From the NCBI RefSeq assembly GCF_003584165.1, contig NZ_QXFJ01000031.1, positions 193,851 to 257,850 on the forward strand: a stretch of 64,000 bases of DNA. Direction: 5' to 3'. Of the stretch, positions 16,647-24,241 are shown piece by piece; position 1 is the stretch's first letter, and every line of letters starts with the position of its first letter. The notes beneath the pieces are model-generated. The model was not told the DNA's origin. It worked only from the letters and a program-made list of their open reading frames with translations, and ran no database searches. Position numbers and translations under genes: made by a program. Source of the DNA: Flagellimonas aequoris (lineage in GTDB: Bacteria; Bacteroidota; Bacteroidia; Flavobacteriales; Flavobacteriaceae).

Positions 16647-17055
16647 GCACGAAGAAAAAAAATTGGAGGAGTTTGTGGACCGCATCATGGCCGATGCCCC
16701 ATTGGAATCCCCATCGGTGGATTTTACCAAAAATCTGATGCAGAAGATTGAGGCGCAATCCCATCAAGAGGCCTTTCAATATAAACCCATTATGTCCAGA
16801 TCCGTTTTGGTGGGACTATTTGTGGCTTTCTCGGTTTTGATGGGCTATGTTATCTCTCAATATGGTTTGGGCGATGGAACCGGCTGGTTCGATAAGATTA
16901 CCTGGGAGCCCAATTTTAAACCGCTTTGGGGTTGGTTGGAAAACTACACCTCTTCCAAAGTATGGGTATATGCGGTACTGCTATTCGGATTCCTATTTTT
17001 TGTACAGGTACCTTGGCTCAAAAAGCACATGGATCGGACAGCTTTGTTAAAGTGA
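16639..17055 (+). CDS. Two-helix membrane protein, possible anti-sigma factor
   Basis: The ATG at 16639 overlaps the sigma factor stop by 8 bases (ATGGATAA), indicating translational coupling. An earlier in-frame GTG at 16621 lies deeper in the sigma gene and is less likely. The 138-residue product has a charged N-terminal cytoplasmic part (HEEKKLEEFVDRIMAD..LESPSVDFTKNLMQKIEA), a membrane helix (about 55-75), a Trp-rich external loop and a second helix (about 112-132). The gene order and topology suggest an anti-sigma factor for the preceding protein, though no canonical zinc-binding anti-sigma motif (HxxxCxxC) is present. Confidence 0.75.
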   Translation: MDKHEEKKLEEFVDRIMADAPLESPSVDFTKNLMQKIEAQSHQEAFQYKPIMSRSVLVGLFVAFSVLMGYVISQYGLGDGTGWFDKITWEPNFKPLWGWLENYTSSKVWVYAVLLFGFLFFVQVPWLKKHMDRTALLK

Positions 17056-17403
17056 GGCGTAGGAATAGGCCCAATACATCAATACAAATTGAAGGGGAAT
17101 CCTGAGGACCAACACCCATTTGGGCAGTCCCATGGCGGCTTTTTTATTTGATAGCATATAAAAATGAACAGGAAGAAAGGCAGCAAGCATTAAAAGGATG
17201 CCAAAACTTGACAACCTTCGAGTGGCATCAAAACATAAGGCAATGCCCAAAACAATTTCAGCCACCCCACTTAGGTAGACCAAAAATTTGGAGTAGGGAA
17301 GGTAATCGGGTATGATGCGCTGATACATTTTCGGTCTTACAAAATGCATAAGGCCTGCAAGTACATATAAGCCGGCCATTAAGTAGAGGTGCCATGGAGC
17401 CAT
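17047..17403 (-). CDS. Small DoxX-like four-helix membrane protein
   Basis: The 118-residue product has four hydrophobic helices and the DoxX-like pattern AGLMHFVRPKMYQRIIPDYLPY.KFLVYLSGVAEI.LGI, followed by GILLMLAAFLPVHFYML. Members of this group are annotated as DoxX family or DoxX-like membrane proteins; the original DoxX/DoxD proteins belong to thiosulfate:quinone oxidoreductase, but most short homologues have no known substrate. It ends with a 9-base tail-to-tail overlap with the plus-strand membrane gene and starts 3 bases after the minus-strand gene upstream ends, so it is cotranscribed with that one. Confidence 0.85.
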   Translation of the reverse strand: MAPWHLYLMAGLYVLAGLMHFVRPKMYQRIIPDYLPYSKFLVYLSGVAEIVLGIALCFDATRRLSSFGILLMLAAFLPVHFYMLSNKKAAMGLPKWVLVLRIPLQFVLMYWAYSYASL

Positions 17404-17406
17404 ACA

Positions 17407-18744
17407 TTAATCTTTGAATTTCCAAAAAGGGATGGCCGCTTCGGTAACGGTGACCACTGACCCTTTTTCCTTCCGCATCCGTTTTAACCTTAGGATGTGT
17501 TTTCCTTCCTCTATATCAGAAATTTTAAGGAAAGTCTCAAAACCGAGAAGGTCGTTCATTCCAGTCGTCAATATAAAATCTTCGTCCCTATTTAACGTAT
17601 CAACCTGAAAAGAATATATTTCGTTAAATGTTTTAAGGTACACTTTACGAATACTGTCCTTTTGGCTTAGGCTCGTGATCTCATCGCTCCAATTGGTATT
17701 TATGTTGATGCCGGAGGTAAGTCCACGACGGTCTTTTTTGGGTCTTAGCGAATCGTTGTGCAAAAAGATACGCTCCTCCAAATGTTCGGAAAAAGGAATG
17801 AAAACATTTAAATAAGATGTAGTGATCACTTTGGAGGGAATGACCACATCACCCGGAAAATCACCATCCTCGATCAACATGTCCAAATAATTTTTCTTGT
17901 TCGCAAAAACACTGGAAGAATTCAAATCCTTTTCCAAATAATTGGAATGGCGGTATTCCAAACTGGTGATGATCAGGATGACGAGGTAAATGGGTGCAAG
18001 CAACAAGATCAGCCTTTTTCCAAATTTGTTGTCCAAGAAATTATAGACCAAAGGTCTATAGAGAAAAGAGAGGGTCAAAAAACTGAAGACCCAATACACT
18101 GGAAAGTAAAATTTGGCCACCCATTTGTTCTTTTTGAGCAAGCCTTGGGTCAAAAAATCGATAAAGGTGAGCAACATCCCAAATACAATGAACAGCATCA
18201 GGATAGTTCCCAAAATGCTGCCCAACCATTCGGGCAACCAATCTCCTTCAATGATAAAACTGCCCACCAATACCATGGAAATGATAACGGTGGTCATGGC
18301 CAAAACATAGAAAATCAGCAAAAAGGAAATGGCGAAAAGGACACTGCAATAGTTTTCCAGATTGGCAATGTACCGATCAAAGGACACAATGCGCTTTTTG
18401 AGATAATTGGTGAACCTTTGCGCATAATTCAGTGTTTCAAATTCTATATCCCCTGAAACGTAGCGAAGTCCCAAGGCCCCGATCCAAAGTCCCCTCAAGA
18501 TTACATGGAGTAATAAGTTGAACAATAGGATGGAAGAAGCAATGTGTAGAATGAAATAGGCCACAAAGCGATAAATGTGTTGCTCGTTCTCGGCATTCAC
18601 CATTTCCAGACGTAACGGCTCATAAGCCGTGAACAGCCCAAAGATGGCAAAACCCGAAATGATGAGTTCCAACTCCCAGCTTTGCTGCTGCAGGGAATCC
18701 AATAGTTTTTTAAAGGATGGACTGTTGTAATCGTTGTTGCCCAC
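17407..18744 (-). CDS. Unrecognised multi-spanning membrane protein with C-terminal soluble domain
   Basis: The 445-residue product is not recognised. The N-terminal 260 residues contain about six hydrophobic helices (near 30-50, 65-90, 130-165, 175-205, 215-235 and 245-265), with amphipathic stretches between the first pairs. The last 180 residues are soluble, charged and beta-rich (DGDFPGDVVIPSKVITTSYLNVFIPF, GININTNWSDEI, LTTGMNDLLGFETFLKISD, GKHILRLKRMRKEKG). By topology this domain should be periplasmic or cytoplasmic, attached by the last helix. It is followed after 2 bases by the DoxX-like gene. No enzyme motif was seen. Confidence 0.75.
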   Translation of the reverse strand: MGNNDYNSPSFKKLLDSLQQQSWELELIISGFAIFGLFTAYEPLRLEMVNAENEQHIYRFVAYFILHIASSILLFNLLLHVILRGLWIGALGLRYVSGDIEFETLNYAQRFTNYLKKRIVSFDRYIANLENYCSVLFAISFLLIFYVLAMTTVIISMVLVGSFIIEGDWLPEWLGSILGTILMLFIVFGMLLTFIDFLTQGLLKKNKWVAKFYFPVYWVFSFLTLSFLYRPLVYNFLDNKFGKRLILLLAPIYLVILIITSLEYRHSNYLEKDLNSSSVFANKKNYLDMLIEDGDFPGDVVIPSKVITTSYLNVFIPFSEHLEERIFLHNDSLRPKKDRRGLTSGININTNWSDEITSLSQKDSIRKVYLKTFNEIYSFQVDTLNRDEDFILTTGMNDLLGFETFLKISDIEEGKHILRLKRMRKEKGSVVTVTEAAIPFWKFKD

Positions 18745-18784
18745 GGTCTGGTCGATTGATGCAACAAGATAAACATTAAAAAGA

Positions 18785-18809
18785 AAAACCGCTCAAAATG
18801 AGCGGTTTT
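18785..18809 (-). terminator. Intrinsic terminator of htpG
   Basis: An 11-bp perfect stem (AAAACCGCTCA/TGAGCGGTTTT) with a 3-base loop is placed 26 bases beyond the htpG stop on the minus strand. It ends in U-rich sequence and separates htpG from the downstream membrane gene. Confidence 0.85.
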
Positions 18810-18834
18810 GTACATCATATTAGTAATCCAATCT

Positions 18835-20718
18835 TTATTTGATCATTTCATAGCTACGAGCGATGAACTTGGTGAGTTCTTCGCCCTTCAACAGTCCTTT
18901 GGACAGGCGGGCCAAATCCAGGGATTGGTTGATCAACCGTTCCCGTTTTTTGGCGGTCTTGGTATTCAAGATCTCACCTACCAGTTCGTGGTTGGTGTTC
19001 ACGATCAGATTGTACATATCGGGCATATTGCCCATACCGAACATACCGCCACCGGTACGTTGCATTTCCTTCATTCGGCGCATAAATTCAGGTTCCGTGA
19101 TGATGAACGGTGAAGCCTGACTGTCCATGGCTTCCAATTGAATGGTGTAACCCTTGCTGGAGATGACTTCTTCCAATTCGGTCTTCAACTGCTCCTTTTC
19201 CTCGTCCGAAAGTTTGGAAATGGCAGTGTCTTCTTTTTTGATGAGGTTGTCGATATGGTCCGCATCAACCCGCACAAAGGACAGTTTTTCCTTTGTTGTT
19301 TCCAGTTTTTGGAGCAAGTGCGGTACAATGGGCGAATCCATCAATAATACCTCATAACCTTTGGCTTGGGCAGCTTCAATATAACTGTGCTGTGCCTCCG
19401 TATCCGAAGCATAAAGGACCACCAACTTTTCATCCTTGTCGGTCTGGTTGTCCTTGATCTTGGCCTCCAACTCTTCAAAAGTGTAGTATTTGCCATCCAC
19501 AGTGGGGTATAAAGCAAAACTTTCCGCTTTTTCAAAGAACTTTTCTTCGGATAGCATGCCATATTCAATGACCACCTTGATGTCGTTCCACTTCTGCTCA
19601 AAATCTTCACGGTTGTTTTTGAAAAGGGAACTCAACTTGTCCGCAACTTTTCTGGTGATATAGGAAGAAATTTTCTTCACCGCACCATCGGCCTGAAGGT
19701 AAGAACGCGAAACGTTCAGCGGAATATCAGGGGAATCGATAACTCCGCGTAGCATGGTCAAAAATTCTGGTACGATTCCTTCCACATTATCCGTGACGAA
19801 TACTTGGTTTTGGTATAGTTGGATACGGTCTTTTTGAATGTTGAGGTCGTTCGTCAACTTGGGGAAATATAAAATTCCCGTTAGGTTGAAAGGATAGTCC
19901 ACATTCAAATGGATATGGAACAAAGGTTCCTCAAACTGCATGGGATATAGTTCCCTGTAGAAGCTTTTATAATCCTCATCGGTCAAATCCGTAGGCTGCT
20001 TGGTCCATGCTGGGTTGGGATTGTTGATGATGTCGTCCACCACTTGGGTTGATGCCGGTTCATCTTCCTTGGCGCCTTCCGGTTTGGGTAAGGTTTCGGT
20101 CTTGGTCCCGAACTTGATCGGAATGGGCATGAACTTGTTGTACTTCACCAAAAGGCCACGGATTTTGGAATCGTCCAAAAATTCGGTGGAGTCTTCGGCT
20201 ACATGCAAGATGATTTCGGTTCCCCTTTCTGTCTTGTCCGACTCGGTAATGGTGAATTCCGGGGAGCCATCACAGGTCCAGTGCACCGCTGGGGCATCTT
20301 GATAACTCTTGGAAATGATCTCTACCTTTTCGGCCACCATAAAGGCGGAGTAAAAACCAAGACCAAAGTGACCAATGATCCCAGCTTCCTTACCGGCGTC
20401 CTTGTATTTGTCCAAAAACTCTTCGGCGCCTGAAAAGGCCACTTCGTTAATGTATTTTTTGACCTCTTCTTCGGTCATCCCGATGCCTTGGTCAATAATA
20501 TGGATGCGTTTGTTGTCCTTGTCTACCTTCACCTCAATGATGGGGTTGCCATATTCCACTTTGGCTTCGCCAATAGAGGTAAGGTGTTTTAGTTTCAAGG
20601 TCGCATCCGTAGCGTTGGAAATAAGCTCCCTCAAGAAAATTTCATGGTCGCTGTACAGAAATTTTTTGATTAAAGGGAAAATGTTCTCTACTGAAACATT
20701 GATTTTACCTGTTGCCAT
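18835..20718 (-). CDS. htpG: Molecular chaperone HtpG (Hsp90)
   Basis: The start at 20718 (MATGKINVSVENIFPL) was chosen; a longer frame exists but runs through the promoter. The 627-residue product has the GHKL ATPase N domain with FLRELISNATDA, the ATP-lid text DQGIGMTEEEV, GFYSAFMVAEKVEI and RGTEIILHV, then the middle domain (LYFPK, LNVSRSYLQ) and the C-terminal dimerisation domain (LNTKTAKKRERLINQSLDLA). As in bacteria generally, no C-terminal EEVD is present. It refolds and holds client proteins in the cytosol during heat and oxidative stress. Upstream sequence carries repeated TGTCA motifs and a sigma-54-like element. Confidence 0.96.
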   Translation of the reverse strand: MATGKINVSVENIFPLIKKFLYSDHEIFLRELISNATDATLKLKHLTSIGEAKVEYGNPIIEVKVDKDNKRIHIIDQGIGMTEEEVKKYINEVAFSGAEEFLDKYKDAGKEAGIIGHFGLGFYSAFMVAEKVEIISKSYQDAPAVHWTCDGSPEFTITESDKTERGTEIILHVAEDSTEFLDDSKIRGLLVKYNKFMPIPIKFGTKTETLPKPEGAKEDEPASTQVVDDIINNPNPAWTKQPTDLTDEDYKSFYRELYPMQFEEPLFHIHLNVDYPFNLTGILYFPKLTNDLNIQKDRIQLYQNQVFVTDNVEGIVPEFLTMLRGVIDSPDIPLNVSRSYLQADGAVKKISSYITRKVADKLSSLFKNNREDFEQKWNDIKVVIEYGMLSEEKFFEKAESFALYPTVDGKYYTFEELEAKIKDNQTDKDEKLVVLYASDTEAQHSYIEAAQAKGYEVLLMDSPIVPHLLQKLETTKEKLSFVRVDADHIDNLIKKEDTAISKLSDEEKEQLKTELEEVISSKGYTIQLEAMDSQASPFIITEPEFMRRMKEMQRTGGGMFGMGNMPDMYNLIVNTNHELVGEILNTKTAKKRERLINQSLDLARLSKGLLKGEELTKFIARSYEMIK

Positions 20719-20751
20719 CGTTTTGTTTTTTCTTTTATCTATATGGCATTC

Positions 20752-20792
20752 GACAAAAAAAATACCAGAATGGCAAATATGACAAACTGACA
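20752..20792 (-). promoter_or_regulatory. Candidate htpG stress promoter: TGTCA repeats and a sigma-54-like -24/-12 element
   Basis: On the minus strand two TGTCA units three bases apart (20788-20792 and 20780-20784) are followed by TGGTAT at about -24 and TTTGTC at about -12, with ten bases between the GG and the GT. The element lies 34 bases from the start codon. The spacing fits RpoN; GT replaces the usual GC. The assignment is inference. Confidence 0.4.
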
Positions 20793-20958
20793 TTGGAAAC
20801 CGTCATATTTTACCTAAACTGAATTTTAACAAAATTTTGTTTATTCTTTTCTTTTAAAAATTAAACAAAATATCGTATCTTTAGACTGTTATAGGAAAAA
20901 ATTGCTGTGAAGAAGTTCTGCACTATAACAAGTTTGTTTATTTATTGGTTAGGTTGTG

Positions 20959-20990
20959 GAAAATGCACTTTCGCTCGGAAGTGCATTTTC
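20959..20990 (+). terminator. Hairpin upstream of the TetR gene: terminator or attenuator
   Basis: A 12-bp perfect stem (GAAAATGCACTT/AAGTGCATTTTC), extendable by two pairs, has a GCTC-type loop and is followed by T-rich sequence. It lies 48 bases before the TetR gene, with no annotated gene behind it on this strand. It may end a short untranslated RNA or attenuate the TetR-AarF operon. Confidence 0.5.
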
Positions 20991-21037
20991 TTTATTCGCT
21001 TGCCACAGGTTGACCAATGATTGTTTCACCCTAAAGA

Positions 21038-21703
21038 ATGAGTACAATGGCAACATTAGTAAAAACCAACATCACCGAGGAAAAGATTATCACATGGTAC
21101 ATGGATTCTGTTCTGGAAAATGGAAAGGTACCCGAATCTGTTTATAAGTTTTGCAAGGCAAACAAAATAGGGGAGGACACTTTTTACGGATTTTTTGGAT
21201 CCTTCGAGTCCATACAACAAAGGATTTGGCACAAGTTTTTTGACAATACCACGGCTTTGCTGAACAAGAACAAGGATTACGCTACCATGTCCAATGAGGA
21301 TAAAATGTTGACCTTTTTCTTCACTTTTTTTGAAAACCTGACCTTGAACCGCAGTTACGTGCTGTTTGCGCTCAAGGAACACCGGAATGCATTCGAAGGA
21401 TTGGCCCAACTGAAGGGCTTACGGAAATCCTTCAAGGAATTTGCTACGGAATTGATTCATATCAGAAATGAGGAAAAGAACCTAAAGATCTTAAAATATA
21501 ATGAGCCGCTGTTTTCCGAAGGGGCTTGGCTACAGTTTTTGTTCCTGTTGAAATTTTGGATGGAGGACAGTTCGCCAGGGTTCGAAAAAACGGATATCGC
21601 GATTGAGAAATCCGTAACCACGATCTTTCAGATTTTTGAGAATACCCCTTTGGAAAAGATTATTGACTTTGGGAAATTTCTGTACAAAGAAAAGTTTGTG
21701 TAG
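21038..21703 (+). CDS. TetR/AcrR family-like regulator
   Basis: The 221-residue, all-helical product has an N-terminal helix-turn-helix resembling TetR, divergent in sequence (EKIITWYMDSVLENG..PESVYKFCKANKIGEDTFYGFFGSFESIQQRIWHKFFDNT). A larger helical ligand/dimer domain follows. An alternative ATG three codons later (MATLV) would change nothing important. The next gene starts 6 bases after its stop, so regulator and AarF-like kinase form an operon. This pair, a TetR-type protein with an ABC1/AarF kinase, suggests that the regulator answers a lipid or quinone-related signal, but that is inference from position only. Confidence 0.8.
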   Translation: MSTMATLVKTNITEEKIITWYMDSVLENGKVPESVYKFCKANKIGEDTFYGFFGSFESIQQRIWHKFFDNTTALLNKNKDYATMSNEDKMLTFFFTFFENLTLNRSYVLFALKEHRNAFEGLAQLKGLRKSFKEFATELIHIRNEEKNLKILKYNEPLFSEGAWLQFLFLLKFWMEDSSPGFEKTDIAIEKSVTTIFQIFENTPLEKIIDFGKFLYKEKFV

Positions 21704-21709
21704 TACCGT

Positions 21710-23020
21710 ATGAAAACATTGGACAAAATACCCACCGGAAAAATAGAGCGGGCGGGAAAATTGGTGACCACCGGTGTCAAGATCGGCGGGAATTATGTGA
21801 AGTACTATGGCAAAAAACTCGTTAACCCGGATACTTCCAAAGAAGAGCTGGACCATGACAATGCCGAGGATATATATGATGGCCTGAAGAGTTTGAAAGG
21901 CAGCGCCCTAAAGGTTGCCCAAATGTTGAGTATGGAGAAAAACCTGCTGCCCAGGGCCTATGTGGAAAAATTTTCCCTTTCCCAGTTTTCTGTTCCCCCA
22001 TTATCGGCCCCTTTGGTCCGCAAGACTTTTAAAAAATACCTTGGACAATATCCAGAGGACATTTTTGACCATTTTGAAAAAGATTCCGTGAATGCGGCAA
22101 GTATTGGTCAAGTACACCGTGCCACTAAGGATGGCAGGGAATTGGCTGTAAAAATTCAATATCCGGGTGTTGCGGACAGCATCAGCAGCGATCTGGCCTT
22201 GGTGAAACCTGTGGCCATTAAAATGTTCAACCTAAAGGGAAAGGACTCCGAGAAATATTTCAAGGAAGTGGAACATAAATTGATCGAGGAGACCAATTAC
22301 ATTCTGGAATTGGAACAGAGCAGGGAAATTACTGAGGCTTGTGCCGTAATCCCCGGTATGGAATTCCCAAAATACTATCCCGAACTTTCCAGTGAACGTA
22401 TCCTCACCATGGATTGGATGAACGGGTTACATTTGGGTGAATTTACCAAAACCGCTTTTGATGTCGATCTTGGTAATCGATTGGGACAGGCACTATGGGA
22501 TTTTTACATGTTCCAGATCCATCATTTGAGAAAAGTGCATGCCGACCCACATCCTGGCAATTTCTTGGTAAGTGGTAACGGCAGCCTGATAGCGATAGAT
22601 TTTGGCTGCATCAAGGCCATACCCGATGAGTTCTATGTTCCGTATTTTGAATTGGCCAACTTGGAAAACCTTGATAATGATACCATCTTCATGGAAAAGC
22701 TCTATCAACTGGAAATCCTGACCCCAATGGATAGTACAGAGGAACTGGAATTTTTCAAGGCGCTGTTCAAGGAAATGCTCAGTATCTTTACTTCTCCCTT
22801 CAACAAAGAGGAGTTCGATTTTGGGGATGCGGGCTTTTGGTCCAAGATTGCCGAATTGAGTGAACGTTATTCCAAGGATGAACAGATCCGAAAGATGAAC
22901 GGAAATCGAGGCTCCAAACATTTTCTGTATATGAACCGCACCTTTTTTGGACTTTACAATCTGCTACACGATCTTGGGGCCAAGGTGAAAGTGAACCATT
23001 TTAAAAAGTACATGGTCTAA
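21710..23020 (+). CDS. AarF/ABC1/UbiB family atypical kinase
   Basis: The 436-residue protein carries the ABC1 kinase-like fold. The family N-terminal motif appears as LKGSALKVAQMLSM (the KxGQ position reads KVAQ). The nucleotide-binding lysine is in ELAVKIQYPGV, the glutamate helix in ETNYILELEQS, the catalytic loop in KVHADPHPGNFLV, and the metal-binding DFG in AIDFGCIK. UbiB-type proteins support ubiquinone or menaquinone biosynthesis or lipid trafficking, and substrates are mostly unknown. Unlike E. coli UbiB there are no C-terminal transmembrane helices. It is coupled to the preceding TetR gene (6-base gap) and followed by an AT-rich terminator hairpin. Confidence 0.9.
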   Translation: MKTLDKIPTGKIERAGKLVTTGVKIGGNYVKYYGKKLVNPDTSKEELDHDNAEDIYDGLKSLKGSALKVAQMLSMEKNLLPRAYVEKFSLSQFSVPPLSAPLVRKTFKKYLGQYPEDIFDHFEKDSVNAASIGQVHRATKDGRELAVKIQYPGVADSISSDLALVKPVAIKMFNLKGKDSEKYFKEVEHKLIEETNYILELEQSREITEACAVIPGMEFPKYYPELSSERILTMDWMNGLHLGEFTKTAFDVDLGNRLGQALWDFYMFQIHHLRKVHADPHPGNFLVSGNGSLIAIDFGCIKAIPDEFYVPYFELANLENLDNDTIFMEKLYQLEILTPMDSTEELEFFKALFKEMLSIFTSPFNKEEFDFGDAGFWSKIAELSERYSKDEQIRKMNGNRGSKHFLYMNRTFFGLYNLLHDLGAKVKVNHFKKYMV

Positions 23021-23030
23021 TTTTGTTAAT

Positions 23031-23059
23031 ATATATCCAGTTCTTTGGATATATTTTTT
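23031..23059 (+). terminator. AT-rich intrinsic terminator after the AarF-like gene
   Basis: A 9-bp stem (ATATATCCA/TGGATATAT) with a 6-base loop is followed by six T. GC content is low, so efficiency is uncertain. Confidence 0.55.
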
Positions 23060-23116
23060 ACTTTTCCATTATTTAGCCTATACTTTTTTTAAAAATTTCT
23101 ATTTAAGCACTTCGTA

Positions 23117-24124
23117 ATGTACAACTCAAGAATATCAGGATTAGGATTTTATGTGCCCGAACATGTGGTGACCAATGACGATTTGTCCAAGATGATGGAC
23201 ACGAATGACGAATGGATTCAGGAACGTACCGGTATCAAGGAAAGACGCCATGTGGTGAAAGGGGAGGACACTACGACCTCCATGGGAGTGAAAGCCGCTG
23301 AAAAAGCCATTGAACGTGCCGGTATTGACAAGGATGAAATTGATTTTATCGTGTTTGCTACCCTCAGTCCGGATTATTATTTTCCAGGACCAGGTGTTTT
23401 GGTACAACGTGATCTTGGTTTGCCTACCGTAGGGGCCCTCGATATCCGAAATCAATGCTCGGGATTTGTATATGGTATTTCGGTGGCCGATCAGTACATT
23501 AAAAGTGGCATGTACAAGAATGTGCTTGTCATCGGATCGGAACTTCATTCACATGGACTGGATATGACCACGAGGGGCCGGGGTGTTTCGGTCATTTTTG
23601 GTGATGGGGCAGGGGCCGCTGTTTTAACAAGGGAGGAAGATCTTTCCAAAGGAATCCTCTCTACCCACCTGCATTCCGAAGGCCAACATGCCGAAGAACT
23701 TTCTTTGATCGCACCTGGGATGGGCAAAAGGTGGGTGACCGATATCATTGCCGATGCCGATCCGGAGGATACTTCCTATTTTCCGTATATGAACGGTCAG
23801 TTTGTGTTCAAGAATGCAGTGGTCCGTTTTAGTGAAGTGATCATGGAAGGGTTACAAAAGAACAACCTTACCCCACAGGATATCGATATGTTGATTCCGC
23901 ACCAAGCCAATTTGAGGATTTCCCAGTTCATCCAGAACAAATTCCGATTGTCCGATGACCAAGTGTTCAACAATATCATGAAATATGGCAACACCACGGC
24001 CGCTTCCATCCCGATCGCCTTAACGGAAGCTTGGGAAGAAGGCAAGGTCAAAGAAGGGGATTTGGTCGTTTTGGCCGCTTTTGGTAGTGGATTTACCTGG
24101 GGCAGTGTTATTATCAGATGGTAG
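23117..24124 (+). CDS. Beta-ketoacyl-ACP synthase III family enzyme (FabH-like)
   Basis: The 335-residue thiolase-fold enzyme condenses an acyl-CoA starter with malonyl-ACP, or performs a related Claisen condensation. The catalytic triad is visible: Cys114 in IRNQCSGFVYG, His in IPHQANLRI (about residue 257) and Asn in YGNTTAASIPIAL (about residue 287). It also has the FabH opening (NDDLSKMMDTNDEWIQERTGI..R) and the terminal GAGFTWGS-like segment (FGSGFTWGSVIIRW). It stands alone, not next to plsX or acc genes, so it may be a second, specialised synthase rather than the housekeeping FabH. A strong terminator follows. Confidence 0.9.
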   Translation: MYNSRISGLGFYVPEHVVTNDDLSKMMDTNDEWIQERTGIKERRHVVKGEDTTTSMGVKAAEKAIERAGIDKDEIDFIVFATLSPDYYFPGPGVLVQRDLGLPTVGALDIRNQCSGFVYGISVADQYIKSGMYKNVLVIGSELHSHGLDMTTRGRGVSVIFGDGAGAAVLTREEDLSKGILSTHLHSEGQHAEELSLIAPGMGKRWVTDIIADADPEDTSYFPYMNGQFVFKNAVVRFSEVIMEGLQKNNLTPQDIDMLIPHQANLRISQFIQNKFRLSDDQVFNNIMKYGNTTAASIPIALTEAWEEGKVKEGDLVVLAAFGSGFTWGSVIIRW

Positions 24125-24151
24125 TATCAGATTATAAAATATGTATAAATG

Positions 24152-24183
24152 AAAACCCCGATCCTTTAGGATCGGGGTTTTTT
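24152..24183. terminator. Strong bidirectional terminator
   Basis: A 13-bp perfect stem (AAAACCCCGATCC/GGATCGGGGTTTT) with a TTTA loop and T-tract lies between the plus-strand FabH-like gene and the minus-strand outer-membrane gene and can serve both. Confidence 0.88.
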
Positions 24184-24241
24184 ATTGAGGCCCTTGAAAG
24201 ACTAACCAACCAACACTCTGACTAGGACCATCAAATTATTG

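Noticed and set aside
20719..20793. Longer htpG start giving 25 extra residues
   Set aside because: It would place the promoter-like elements inside the coding sequence, and the HtpG family begins at the MATGKINV-type start.
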